A DNA stretch of 64,000 bases from Rosa chinensis (Eukaryota > Streptophyta > Magnoliopsida > Rosales > Rosaceae). Position numbers and translations under genes: made by a program. Below are positions 11,408-22,559 of this stretch, piece after piece. Position 1 is the stretch's first letter. Each line of letters starts with the position of its first letter. The notes under the pieces were generated by a model. The model saw only the letters and a program-made list of their open reading frames with translations. It was not told the origin of the DNA and did no database searches. Where the stretch lies: contig NC_037092.1 of the NCBI RefSeq assembly GCF_002994745.2, positions 11,150,501 to 11,214,500 of the forward strand, given 5' to 3'.

Positions 11408-12449
11408 GGCAAAATAGCCAAATTACCCCCAACTTTTCTCATGACTGCCGATTTACCCCATGACATTTCAATTTTGATTATTTACACCCTCACTTTTCTA
11501 AATGTTGCCAATTTACACCCTATAGTTAAATTTTAGACTTTCCATCCAATTTCTCCATTAATTTGGTTAGCATGTGAGGGGCCTTTTCGTCTCTGCAGTT
11601 GTCCCAAAAAAACAAAAAAATAATACAAAATTACTTTGTTAAAAAATAAAAAATAAAATACTGCTATTCGTCTCCCACAACTATTTTTTTCCCCTTAGCC
11701 TCTCATCTTCTTTTCTATCTATCTCGCAATTACCTTCTTCTCAGCATGACCTCTTCCTCTATGTTCCTTTTATCGAGATCAATATAACACAATCCCCAAC
11801 TTGAATCGATCAAGATGACCTTCACATGCCTGCTGTAATTTTAATTTTTATATTCCATACATATAAATATTTTATTTTGTTCGATGGCTTCTCAATCTTA
11901 TACACAATACAAACCCCTCCAACTGGAACATGGAAGATCAAATTCTCATATGAATGTTTGAAATATTAATGACCAGTCCGACCTCCAAAGAAAAAGAAAT
12001 CTAGAAACCTAAATGATCAAAGACCGTTTCTCATATCATCCAATCATTTGATGTGACTAGCAAATATTAATTAAGCGATCAGTTGTAAGCTAACGACCAA
12101 TCTTGAAATAAAGGGAGTGAAGAAGAAGAAGATGGACAAGGAAGAAGCGACAAAAGGCAAGTTTTTTTTTTCCCTTTTTTAATGAAGAACACTTTCGTAT
12201 TTTATTTTTATTTTTTTGACGATGTGTTGGTTTGTTTAATTTTTTTTTTTTGTGATAGTTGAAAAGACGAAAAAGCCCGTTACTTGCTAACCAAATTAAA
12301 GGAAAATTGGATGGAAAGTCTAAAAAATAATAATAGGGTGTAAATCGGCAACAATTAGAAAAGTGATGGTGTAGATAATCAAAATTAAAATGTCAGGAGG
12401 TAAATCGGCAGCCATAGAAAAAGTCAAGTGGTAATTTGGCTATTTTGCC
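11408..12449. mobile_element. Long-TIR MULE-like element, 1042 bp
   Basis: GGCAAAATAGCCAAATTACC at the left pairs with its complement at the right, and the arms stay similar for about 190 bp. It is flanked by a perfect 9 bp duplication TTTAAATTT (11399-11407 and 12450-12458), as expected for Mutator-like elements. The roughly 650 bp core is AT-rich with no transposase and no clear gene fragment. Confidence 0.85.
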
Positions 12450-12623
12450 TTTAAATTTTGAAATTGGAATCATATAAAAATGAGATAAGGCATCTCAGGA
12501 GTCATTAGTATTAAGAAATGTACCCATATAGTTATTGGTATATCTTTCTATGTAAAAAAGATGTACCCGAATGAGTTTGGTACAGTATTAGTTCTAGTAG
12601 TAAAAAATAGACAGAAACCGAAA

Positions 12624-13471
12624 GAGTTTTTTTATTGGAACCTCCAAATTTACTCAGTTGACCTCTATGCTTTTTACACCTCTTATCAAATTTTCAAACA
12701 CTTAATTTACTCACTAAACCTCACTAAACTTCCTCAAATAACCTCACTCATATAACTTGCAAACAAATTATTAATTATCTTTAAAATAAAAAATTTAGTC
12801 ATTTCATGATTTAATCACTATAAATCTTAACTAAATATACATTTTTTAATCAAACTTGAGTTTCAAAAATTAATGTCTAATCAATAAGAAAATGCCATGA
12901 ACTATTATGTTTTTTTTTTATAATTTTTTTTTCTAATTTAGCTGTGCAAAAAGCAAATTGAAGAAATCATTTTGTTTTTATTCTCAAAAAAAAAAATCAT
13001 TTGTTTTTTAATGTTTTTTTTTCTGTATTTTTTGTACCACATGATTAATTATTTAAATATTTATTATTATTATTATTATTATTTTTTCCAAATATAATGG
13101 ATTGACTTAGATTTAGGTCATAAATCATAAGAGGATTTATTTTGTTTTCCCTCACCAATATGTGTTCAACATATATATCATACATTTTTATGTCACATGA
13201 TCTTAATCATATTTTTAATTTTTATTAAATATATATATGAATGCTTTAATGAGTATGTATTGAAATTGGAAAATCAAAATAGATAAGGAAAATAATAAGG
13301 AATACAATCTAATATTATTGAATTGGAAAGTCTATATAAAATAAATATAATATTTTTTGGTATAATTATTGTCCTTAATAGTCATTTTATTGTAGGTTAT
13401 ATATGTCATTTAATAATTCATAATAGAATGAGGTTAAGTGAGCAGATTTGGAGGTCACAATAGAAACTCTC
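12624..13471. mobile_element. MULE-like MITE, 848 bp
   Basis: The left end GAGTTTTTTTATTGGAACC and the complement of the right end GAGAGTTTCTATTGTGACC are inverted repeats that extend through CCTCCAAAT and ACCTC. The 9 bp duplication AAACCGAAA flanks it (12615-12623 and 13472-13480). Its core is AT-rich and noncoding. Confidence 0.8.
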
Positions 13472-13616
13472 AAACCGAAATGGACTGGACTTGTAAAATG
13501 ATGTCAGGTGTTGCTAGAAAATATTTCTCTTTGCATCAAAATGTTGAACTTTAATTCTTGTTACTCTTCTATGTTTTGGTCAAGATAAACGTTAAATGTA
13601 CTTTTATCTTTACTAT

Positions 13617-13798
13617 CAGATTTGCTCTCCTAGGAACCGTTTTAAGGGATTGTGAGAGACAAATGCATCTGAACTACATGTATTAAATATAAAAGTAGAA
13701 ATTATAACAAATCAATACTATGTATTAGTTTTCAGCTGTCAAATTCACTTATCCCTCACAGTCCCTTAAATACTATCTCTTAGGCGAGCATGCCTTGA
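13617..13798. mobile_element. MITE family A, copy 2 (182 bp)
   Basis: Shares the inverted ends (GCTCTCCTAGG / TCTTAGGCGAGC), AAGGGATTGTGAGAGAC and CCCTCACAGTCCCTTAAA with the copy at 8326-8503. Direct repeats TTTACTAT (13609-13616, 13799-13806) flank it. It is more diverged than copy 1. Confidence 0.7.
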
Positions 13799-13806
13799 TT
13801 TACTAT

Positions 13807-14300
13807 TATTGGGAGGTGTGATCTTTTAAGTCCTAACTATTTTTTTTATTTTATTTTTTTATATCTAAACATTAAATCACTTTTAATTGTCAGGTAATCA
13901 AGGATATTTTTGTCAATTCATTAACTTTGTAATTAAAATTAAAATTTCTTCATTAGACATTGTTATTAAAATTAATTTTTTTGTCATTGGGATTGTTTCT
14001 AGGGTTGCTCAAACCCAAGAATGCTTGTTCATTGATGCACAGTAAGATCAATGGGTTGATGTGATTGAATTGTTTTTTTATTCACATCTAATTTATTTAA
14101 TTATTATAGTTTTGGTCTTGTATTTTTATTTTATTTTTCATAAAATATTTATTCCAAAAAAATATATACAAATTCTTCTACATGGCTATCTCTATTTTTT
14201 ATTATTATTATTGTTTGAACCCAAAATGGGGAGCCAAACAATTATTATTATTTTTGGTAATCGGGTTTAGGCCACCCCAGGTTATCTCCGTGTTGTTCCC
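13807..14300. other. AT-rich intergenic, no gene seen
   Basis: Long A/T stretches; the short open frames are chance. Confidence 0.6.
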
Positions 14301-14305
14301 GAGCA

Positions 14306-14559
14306 GAACCCAAATTCTAGTCTTTATTTTTATTTTTATTGAATTACCAGGAAATTACAGCTGTGCAGGGGCTTATACCAGATTTCCTTCTAACAGAAAA
14401 TATAAATGCCCATGCTTACCAGTCAAAGAAGAACCTTAGGCATGGTTTCGTAATGGGCACTCAGATTTCTGTTAGAAGGAAATCTGGTATAAGCCCCTGC
14501 ACAGCTGTAATTTCCTGGTAATTCAATAAAAATAAAAATAAAGACTAGAATTTGGGTTC
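14306..14559. repeat. Perfect long palindrome (two 92 bp arms, 70 bp loop)
   Basis: Arms 14306-14397 and 14468-14559 are exact reverse complements over all 92 positions (arm starts GAACCCAAATTCTAG, ends TTCCTTCTAACAGA). Weaker pairing continues into the loop (GCCCAT / ATGGGC) and 5 bp outward with one gap. It is probably a young foldback MITE. A transcript of it would be a long hairpin able to feed siRNA production. No target duplication was identified. Confidence 0.85.
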
Positions 14560-14569
14560 ATGCTCAGTG

Positions 14570-15370
14570 TGATGTCCCAAATTGTTAATTAGTTTCGTAT
14601 TCTAAACGAATTCACTTGTCTTTTTAAGGAGGGAAACTCGTGTTAGAAACTATTAGCTAGCAACCTCCCTAAGTTGATCCTGGTTTTCCATGGACTGAAA
14701 AATATTTCACCATATTAATTACTATGTTCTGTTCAATTACATTACTGCAATTGAAAGCAAAGTTGTCACAAAGTAGAAGTTTTGACTTTTGACAAATGCA
14801 TCAAAGTTGCCTCTACTATACAGATTTTTGCCTTTTCAGTTTTGCATTCCATCTATATATTTTCTTACTATTCATACTTTGACTCTCTTATTCAATTCCT
14901 CATATTCATTCTTTTATTCATGATTTCATTGCTAGAATGATCTGAAATTAATGTATTCTAAGCTGCAGCCTAACAGCTCGTTTTCTATAATCTCTACTTA
15001 ATTTATTTTTCTTCGAGCTTTGTAGGCCGAGACTTGAAGTTTCTCCGTTGCATCGACTTTCTCTATTTTCACTTCTATCGTTCTCATTTACGTGCAGATC
15101 CATTCAAGTGAAGGAATTTGAAAACTGAATAGCATTCATAAATCATTACCAAAAGAGATATATAGGGTATGTTCTTCTTAGTACGTAGTTTCGTTTTTAG
15201 TTGTTCAGCTTTAGTAAAAAGAACAAAAAGAGGTGAAGTCGACCAGCAAAGCCTTCATTTTTTGTTTTTTATTTTGGCGATACAGCAAAGCCCTCATTTA
15301 GTTTCCTCTTTTTCCATTGTCTTCTGAGGTGATCGAATCTCATGATTGGCTTTAAAAAATTGAACAGGGA
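14570..15370 (+). promoter_or_regulatory. Upstream region and probable 5' UTR intron of the NB-LRR gene
   Basis: AT-rich sequence, then a possible noncoding exon ending at a donor-like GG|GTATGT near 15166. An acceptor AACAG at 15363-15367 is followed by GGATGG with the start codon at 15370. No precise promoter element can be supported. Confidence 0.35.
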
Positions 15371-15531
15371 TGGACTCAATTCTTTCAAAAATTGCCGAGT
15401 ACACGATTGAACCCATTGGACGCCTACTGGGACGCCAAGTGGGTTATGTAATTCACTGCAGAACCAACATTCAAAACTTGAAGAGCAAAGTGGAAGAATT
15501 GAAAGCTTCCACTCTTCCAGGCAGGCGATAG

Positions 15532-17714
15532 AGAATAAGATTGCTGAAGCCAAAAGAAAAGGTGAAGAGATTCAACCAGCTGTCCAGTTGTGGCTTAAAA
15601 AAGTGGGTGAGATCACTGCACAGACAGATGAATTGTTGAACGAAGAAAGCCAAGCAAAGCTGAAATGTCTCCATGGGTTTTGTCCTAATCTGACTACCCG
15701 TCATCAGCTAAGCAGGGAATCAACAAAACTGGTACAGGAGGTTGCTGAACAGTATGAAAAAAGAGAATTTTCCCAAGTTTCGTGTGGTACTCTTCGGAAG
15801 GAGGTATGGGCTGTAACTAATGGCGATTACCAGGCTTTTCGGTCAAGGATGTCAATTGTGAAGGAAATCATGGATAGTCTGAAAGACTCCCATATTCATA
15901 GGATGGGGGTGTGTGGAATCGGAGGAGTTGGTAAAACCACATTGGTCAAAGAAGTTTACAAGCAAGCTTCAGAAGATAAAGAGTTATTTGATAATGTGGT
16001 GATCCTATTAGATGTGAAAAGTAATCCAGACCCGGAAGCAATTCAAAAGAAGATTGTTGAAAAGTTGGGCATGGAGCTTCTTCAAACTGAAACTATAGAA
16101 GGAAGAGCGAGTCGGCTATGTGCCAAGATACAGGGCAAAAAGATTCTTATCATTTTGGATGATGTTCAAGAAAAGATTGAGTTGGAGGATATGGGAGTTC
16201 CCCGTCTCCCAACTTGTAAAATTTTGTTGACATGCAGAACTCGAGAAGTTTTATCACTTGACATGCAGGCGAACAAAGTGTTTCAGCTTGATCTTTTAGG
16301 TAAAGAAGAGACATGGAGTTTGTTTAAGAGGATGGCAGGAGATGTTGTTGAACAGAATGGTCGTGTGAGAGATGTAGCAATCCAAATAGCCCAAAAATGT
16401 GGAGGTTTGCCATTATTAGTCGTCACAGTTGCTAGTGCTCTAAAAGAGAAAAAGAAATTACAAGCATGGAAAGATGCCTTGAGACGACTTAAAAGTTTTG
16501 ATAAAGAAGAGTCGACAAAAAAAGCATATTTGGCTCTGGAGTGGAGTTATGATCAACTGGATGACAAGGAGCTTAAACCAATATTCTTGCTCTGCGGAAT
16601 GATAGTGATGCAGAACGATATTTGTTTGCAAGACATGCTGAAATATGGTATGGGTTTAGGCTTGTTTAAAAACATCTCTACAGTGGAAGAAGCACAGGAT
16701 TCCATGGATACGTTTATCGAAAAACTGAAAGATTCTTGCTTGTTGCTAGACGGTGAAACTGAGGGATGGGTTAGAATGCATGATCTTGTATGTGATGTTG
16801 CTAAATGGATCGCACGCAGAGATCAATACATATTATCAGTAGAATATAGAGGTGAGTTGAAGGAATGGCCAGGAAAGGATTTCTTCAAAAAGTGCACTAA
16901 AATCTTTCTCCCAAGCAGCAATATTCCCACACTTCCTGAAATACCCTTAGAATGCCCAAAACTAGAATTGTTTAATTTGAACGGTGAAGATGACTCGGTG
17001 GTAATCCCATCGAACTTTTTTAATGGGATGCAGAAACTCAAAGTGCTGGATTTAACCAAAATGTGTATGCCATCATTGCCTTTATCTCTTCAATACTTGA
17101 AGGCGCTTCAAACGTTGTGCTTGGATCTATGCACTCTGGGAGATATAACTCTAGTGGGGCAGCTAAGTAGCTTAGAAATTCTTAGCCTTTTAAAATCCGA
17201 AGTTGAAGAATTGCCTAGAGAAATAGGGCAATTGACTCGTCTTCGGATGTTGGATTTATCCGAGTGTTCTCAACTTGAAGTGATCTCACCTACTGTCATA
17301 TCAAGCTTGGTGCGGTTGGAAGATTTGAGAATGAGAAACAGCTTTAACAAATGGGAGGTTGAAGGTGAAAATAGTAATGCAAGCTTGTCTGAGCTAAAGC
17401 AATTGTCTCAGCTATCCGCATTAGAAATACATATTCCAGATGCTGACATTCTTCCAGCAAACTTGTTCTCCGACAAGTTAGAGAGATTCAATATTTTTAT
17501 TGGGGATGCGTGGGAGGCGAGATATTCTTGGGAGAAACCTATGGCTGCCGTGACTCTTAACACACTGAAACTCAAGCTCACTAACAATAAGATTATGGGA
17601 TTAGATGAAGGCCTAAAATCATTGCTGAAGAGATCTGAGGACTTGTCCTTAGAGCAACTCCAACAGCTTCCCTATAATTTCTGTATAATAGAGAAGCAAA
17701 AGTCAAAGCTTTAG
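15532..17714 (+). CDS. NB-ARC and first LRR open frame of the resistance gene homologue
   Basis: The continuous frame covers the end of the CC domain, NB-ARC and about 10 LRRs. Motifs seen in order: P-loop GIGGVGKTTL (near 15915), kinase-2 ILIILDD, RNBS-B ILLTCRTR, GLPL CGGLPLL, an RNBS-D-like FLLCGM and MHD in VRMHDLVCDVAKW. ATP-binding and MHD residues are intact. The first in-frame ATG downstream is an internal methionine (one at 15849 lies just before the NB domain). The last 21 residues come from the MITE, not from the gene. Confidence 0.85.
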
Positions 17715-17945
17715 CATCTTTTTCTTCTCCAACTCCAACAGATTCTCTATTCTACATCAATCTCTAAAATCTCCATATTCTTCCTTAAATTTTAGAGATT
17801 GCTGTAAATATAGGGAATTTGGTTTTCTCTTTCATCATTTTCTCTAAAATAGAGATAATTATAGGGAATCTGTTGGAGCAAAAGAGCCTTATTTTTCCCT
17901 AAAGTAGAGAAAAATCTAAATATGGGGAAGCTGTTGGAGTTGCTC
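17652..17945. mobile_element. Tourist-like MITE inserted in the LRR exon (294 bp)
   Basis: The termini GAGCAACTCCAACAGCTTCC and GGAAGCTGTTGGAGTTGCTC are perfect inverted repeats, flanked by the 3 bp duplication TTA (17649-17651, 17946-17948). That marks a PIF-Harbinger/Tourist insertion. With its duplication it adds 297 bp, a multiple of three, but carries an in-frame TAG. The flanking exon reads straight across once it is removed (Ser-Leu followed by Asp-Glu-Ser). Confidence 0.9.
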
Positions 17946-18059
17946 TTAGATGAGAGTGTTGTTAATATCATCCAGCAATTGGGTACCAAAGATTTTGAGA
18001 ATGTGAAACATCTACGACTCCAAAGCAATATTGACTTTACAGATCTCATTAATAGAAAG

Positions 18060-19314
18060 GTATGTTCCTCTATGTCTTCTTATGTACTTTTCTAACTGTC
18101 GAATTTTATCATCAATAATTTTTTCTAGAGAAGTGTTATTTTTACTTCGCTACATATTATAAGTGTCAAAACCTCACATTGTTTTTTGGTTTCTCTTCTA
18201 ATCTCATTGAAGGGCAGCAAGGTTTTGAATTTAAATGATACGTGCAGATGCAACTATGTTTTTTTTTTTTTTTTCCCGAAACAAATATGAATTAATTTGC
18301 ACGTTTCTCTTAATTTTTTTTGCGTGTGAGAGAGGTCATGAGAATTAGATTTATTTTTCTTTTCTGAGATTTATAAAAACATTACATAACTTGATTCAAG
18401 GTTATTCATTTTCATCAACATGCATTTCATCTAAATTCTAAAGATTCGTAGTAATCGCGAATAGATTTAGATACATCTTTCATGATTCAGATACACCATG
18501 AAGAATTTTATTTTTCTATTTTTATTTTAAAGTGTTAGAAGTTGAAGAGAGAGGAGCGTAGAGAGTTTGGAGGAAGTTGAGTTTTGTTAATTTGTTTTGT
18601 TGGCTCTTAAATCTTAACCTGAAAAGATGAGGAGAGAGAAAGTACGACGTACACAAAAAGGCAAGCAGAAGAAAGGAAACAAATATTAAAAGATGAGGAG
18701 AGAGAAAGTATGAGGTAGACAAAGGCCGCACTGCCCTGTTTATTTGATGGAGAAATTCTTGCGTAGGGCACCTGCACTACGTGGTGGTGTGACCCTCAAT
18801 CAGAAAAAAGAATTTTTTTCTTTTCTAAAATTGCTCTGATTTTAAATATGAAATATCTAAAATACTCTTTTCTTGAGCACTGATTGGACCGCTGCACTTT
18901 CACGTGGTGCGGGTGGCGTACGAAAGTTTTTTATTTTTTTTTTAATATACACACACATGACACATACTAGATGGTCGGACCCTTACACACACAAAATATT
19001 AATTTTCAGGTGTTAGAATTTATAAGTTAGAGAGAGAAGTGCAGATAAAGTTGAGTTTTAATTGATGCTCTGAACATGAAAAGATGAGGAGAGAGAAAGA
19101 ATGAAGAAGAAAAAGGGGAAGTGGAAGAAAGAAAGCGAATGTTAAAAAACCGAAAACTTATGCGAATTACTATCAATCAATGTATCCAATGTTAAAACGG
19201 TTCAGTGTGAAGAATTGGTCAAAGTAGGGAAACAACCCCTCTTCTCGTACACGCACACAAACTATATCTATATTAATTGTTGTATTAGTAATTTGAGTGT
19301 GTACTTATATGCAG
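18060..19314 (+). other. Intron 1 of the resistance gene homologue
   Basis: Bounded by AAAG|GTATGT and ATATGCAG|GTT. AT-rich, with two related segments (about 18530-18720 and 19010-19145) sharing GATGAGGAGAGAGAAAG and GAGAG-rich flanks. This is an old internal duplication. No coding content. Confidence 0.7.
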
Positions 19315-19761
19315 GTTGTATTCCCAAATCTAGTAACCTTGAAGGTGCATGGATGTAATAATTCAAGATTTTTGTTCTCATTTTCTGTGGCTAAAAGTTT
19401 TATACTATTGAAACACCTAAAAATATCCATATGTGAACTTCTGCAAGAGATTGTATCATCAACAAGAGAATGCAATGAAGAAAATATGGATGACATGTTT
19501 CCTAAACTTAACACTTTGAAACTCAAAGCACTTCCAAACCTTGCTAGATTTGGCACAGGAAATTATGTTGAATTTCCGGTCTTGAAAGAATTGGAGATAG
19601 ATGATTGTGTTAAATTGGTGGAATTCATTGGCAATAAAGTTGCTACGAGTAGTGAAGATACTAGAAACAGCAAGGAAATTGAACAGAGGATTTTGGAAGA
19701 GGAAGAAAACCTTGATGTTAAGAGTGAGACTGTTGTACAATATATCCTCTTTGACAAAAAG
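19315..19761 (+). CDS. LRR exon 2 of the resistance gene homologue
   Basis: Encodes about 149 residues of C-terminal LRR with the repeated pattern of hydrophobic residues and Cys (FPNLVTLKVHGC, LKHLKISIC, FPVLKELEIDDC). It ends in an acidic stretch before AAAAAG|GTAATG. The frame is phase 0 at both ends and open. Confidence 0.85.
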
Positions 19762-19876
19762 GTAATGTGCAGTGAGATCTCTCTATGTCTCTCTATCTTT
19801 CATTAATGTTCATTTTTATTATTTTTCAACAAGTTCCTAATAATTTGAATATATATATATATGTATATATATGCAG

Positions 19877-20575
19877 GTAGGATTTCCTAGCTTGGAGAGA
19901 TTGAGCATCCAAGGGGCAAGGGAGTTGAAGGCAATATGGCATGTCCAACTTGCTCGAGACTCTTTTCGGAGACTCAAGCAAGTAGATGTCCAGGAATGCA
20001 AAAATCTAGTAAGTTTGTTTCCGCCTAGTGTCATTGGAAGATTGAATGCCCTGGAAACCTTGAAGATATGGGGCTGCGGATCACTAGAAGTGATATTTGA
20101 ATTACCGGGAAGAAGTAATGTTAAAGAAATACATGCCGACACATCATTCCCTCATGACCAGTTGAAACATTTTGATTGTCAAAATCTTGATTCAATAAAC
20201 ATATACGGGTGTCATAGTTTGAAACAGATTTTCCCAGCCTCAGTGGCCAGAGGTCTTCAATACCTTACTCGGTTGGATGTGGACAAATGTGATGCGATTG
20301 AGGAAATTGTTGGTGAGGAAGAGGAAAAAGAAGGTCTAGAAACAATACCTCCTCGTTTTGTGTTCTCAAAATTAACATCGGTGGAGTTGAAGAATCTGCC
20401 TCAACTTACGAGTTTCTATCCCAAAACACATGCTTCCCAGTGGCCATTACTTGAAAAATTGGAAGTGGTGAGATGTGATAAAGTGGGAATATTGGCCGCA
20501 GAATTTTCATTCTCTCAAAAGAATCGTGAGATGAATCATCTAATGTCACAACCACCTTTCTTTTCAATGAACGAG
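19877..20575 (+). CDS. LRR exon 3 of the resistance gene homologue
   Basis: 233 residues of LRR starting VGFPSLERLSI, with repeats such as FRRLKQVDVQEC, LETLKIWGC, LDSINIYGC and LTRLDVDKC. The acceptor is ATATGCAG and the donor GAG|GTACGC. This is a typical C-terminal LRR block of the At4g27190-like family. Effector or guardee specificity cannot be inferred. Confidence 0.87.
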
Positions 20576-20801
20576 GTACGCGCATACTTTTAACAGCTAG
20601 CTTTATGAAACCTTTTTACGGATTTCTCAAGTTAAAAAAGCTTCTTAGTTGAGATATCTCAAAGACTTGTATAACATTAATGATATCTCATAAGACATCA
20701 GTGTACCAATAGAAGCATCCGCAATTTTTACTACTATATATAAGCAAAATGCAATACAAGTCCTTCCTTCTTAAAGTCATTTTGAATTTTCTTATTCTCA
20801 G

Positions 20802-21855
20802 GGTTCGTTCGTCAACTTGGAAGACTTGGAATTGACCTGCAGCGAAATTTGGAATGGACCACCCCCAGCAAATCCGTTGGTGTTTGACAAATTAAAATCA
20901 ATAACCTTTCATGGGAGTTGTGCACCTTTCTCCAAGCAAGCTTCGGTCATTTTTCTCCAGAGATTACAAAATCTTGAAAAAATTGGAATGGACAATTGTT
21001 CTTTGGAAGCAATATTTGTCAATCAAGGAATTAGTATTGGGGAAAAAAAACATGATGATGCAGTTAGGGGTGGGGGCCTCCCGCGTGTAAGGATTTTGAG
21101 CCTCCAGAGAATGGACGAACTGATGCATCTAGGGAATGACAACTCCCAATCACTACTTTTTCCAAATTTGGAAACTATTGAGGTGTCGTGGTGTATGAGA
21201 TTAAAGAGTCTAGAGTCATATGCAATATTCTTCCGAAATCTAACAACTTTGACAATATATGCTTGTGATGGATTGAAATATTTAACAAGTTATTCAATGG
21301 CTAAAAGCCTAGTGCAACTCACGACGTTGGAAGTAAACTACTGTGATGGAATTGTAGTAATAGTGTCAAGCAACGGAGATGATGATGCTTGTACAGCAAG
21401 AAATGAGATCGCTTTCAGCCACTTGCAGCATTTGAAGCTTACTCGTCTACCAAGTCTACAAGATTTTTGCTCCGGGAATTGCACACTCAAATTCCCATCC
21501 TTCATGACCTTACAAGTAGAACACTGCCCGATCAAGTTGAAGATTTCCCCTGAAGGAGTCCTCATGACCGAGATAGACCATCAATTTCAGCAAAACAGAG
21601 TCGATTATGATAGTGATGATGAGGAGGAGGGGGATGTTGAAACGGTAAGTTGCTATCCACTAAATATCTCAACTTATAATATCAATCCCATTTTTTTGCA
21701 GATTTTCAATGTCTTGAACCATCTCCTTTATCAGCTAGCTTATCAAATAAATAAGAAGTTTGATAGTTAGTTCTTTAATTGAAATTAATCTTTGTATGTT
21801 TATTTGCAAGGCTGAGAAAAATCCTGAAATATTATCAGAAGGGCCTGCGAGCTAG
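20802..21855 (+). CDS. LRR exons 4 and 5 with the natural stop codon
   Basis: Exon 4 (20802-21644) begins GSFVNLEDLEL and carries further LRRs, ending in an acidic tail (DYDSDDEEEGDVET). Donor ACG|GTAAGT joins the acceptor GCAAG at 21809-21810. Exon 5 (21811-21855) adds 14 residues ending EGPAS and stop TAG. A donor-like CT|GTAAGC near 21899 and an acceptor TTGCAG near 22094 suggest an intron in the 3' UTR. Confidence 0.83.
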
Positions 21856-22559
21856 TTGCCTGCCGAAACTGGTGTTGCAAGACTCCATTTCAAAATCTGT
21901 AAGCACCATTCTTTTCACTGCAATTAATTACTTAACTAGTTTACCCTGAGTTCCATCCAATAAATTACACTTGTGCTGGAAACTCTTATTCTGACTAACT
22001 CTTTGTTCCATCTTAAAAATGGATGCTGTTATTGGCGCGCTTAATGTACGTAGCTGCTGATCTTAATCTTGCAAAGCTGTCTCTCAACTTGCAGCGGCAA
22101 GTTCACAAGGCTAGCTCACATGTCTGAGTGGAATATTCTGCCCGAATTGTGTTTGACAAAGCGGTTGCGCATATGCATTTATTATCTATTCAGTGTGTCA
22201 TTTGGCTTTTAATATAAGTCTGATTTTCTTCTTCATAGAGGGAGAGTGATTGTTATTGGTGTTCTGCTCTCCTTGAGTGTGCCTTTGGTCTTGCCGGGCT
22301 GGGACAGATAAACACTTTGTGATCCTTAGAAGTTAGAACTGCTCTTTCGTTTGGATTGCATTTTTCAGAAATGTATCTCTGCTTCGAGTGTGTGGTTGTT
22401 CTGTTTTAACCGCTTCTAAATCTGTTGTTGTAGTTATGGTTCTGTCAAGATAGGTACCAATCATCCAAAAACCCAGCTATTTGGTGATTCTTTGTATGCT
22501 GTCTTGCTTAAAAATAATTTGTTGTACATAATTGGATAATTTGTATTGTATTGTATTCA

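Larger units (their letters stand above)
15370..21855 (+). pseudogene. CC-NB-LRR disease-resistance gene homologue (At4g27190-like), disrupted
   Basis: Intracellular immune receptor of the coiled-coil NB-LRR class. Exon 1 (15370-18059) encodes CC, NB-ARC and the first LRRs. Exons 2-5 (19315-19761, 19877-20575, 20802-21644, 21811-21855) encode C-terminal LRRs, and all junctions are phase 0 with GT/AG sites. The stop TAG is at 21853-21855. Two lesions are visible. The reading frame from the ATG at 15370 hits a TAG at 15529-15531, while the conserved CC/NB frame resumes one frame over, as after a net 1 bp loss. A 294 bp MITE (17652-17945) inserts a stop at 17712-17714. Removing the MITE and one TTA restores a continuous LRR frame. 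The domains are otherwise well preserved, so the loss is recent or a truncated product may still be made. Confidence 0.85.

Noticed and set aside
14306..14559. MicroRNA gene
   Set aside because: Arms of 92 perfectly paired bases are much longer and more perfect than a typical plant pre-miRNA; a young foldback MITE is more likely.
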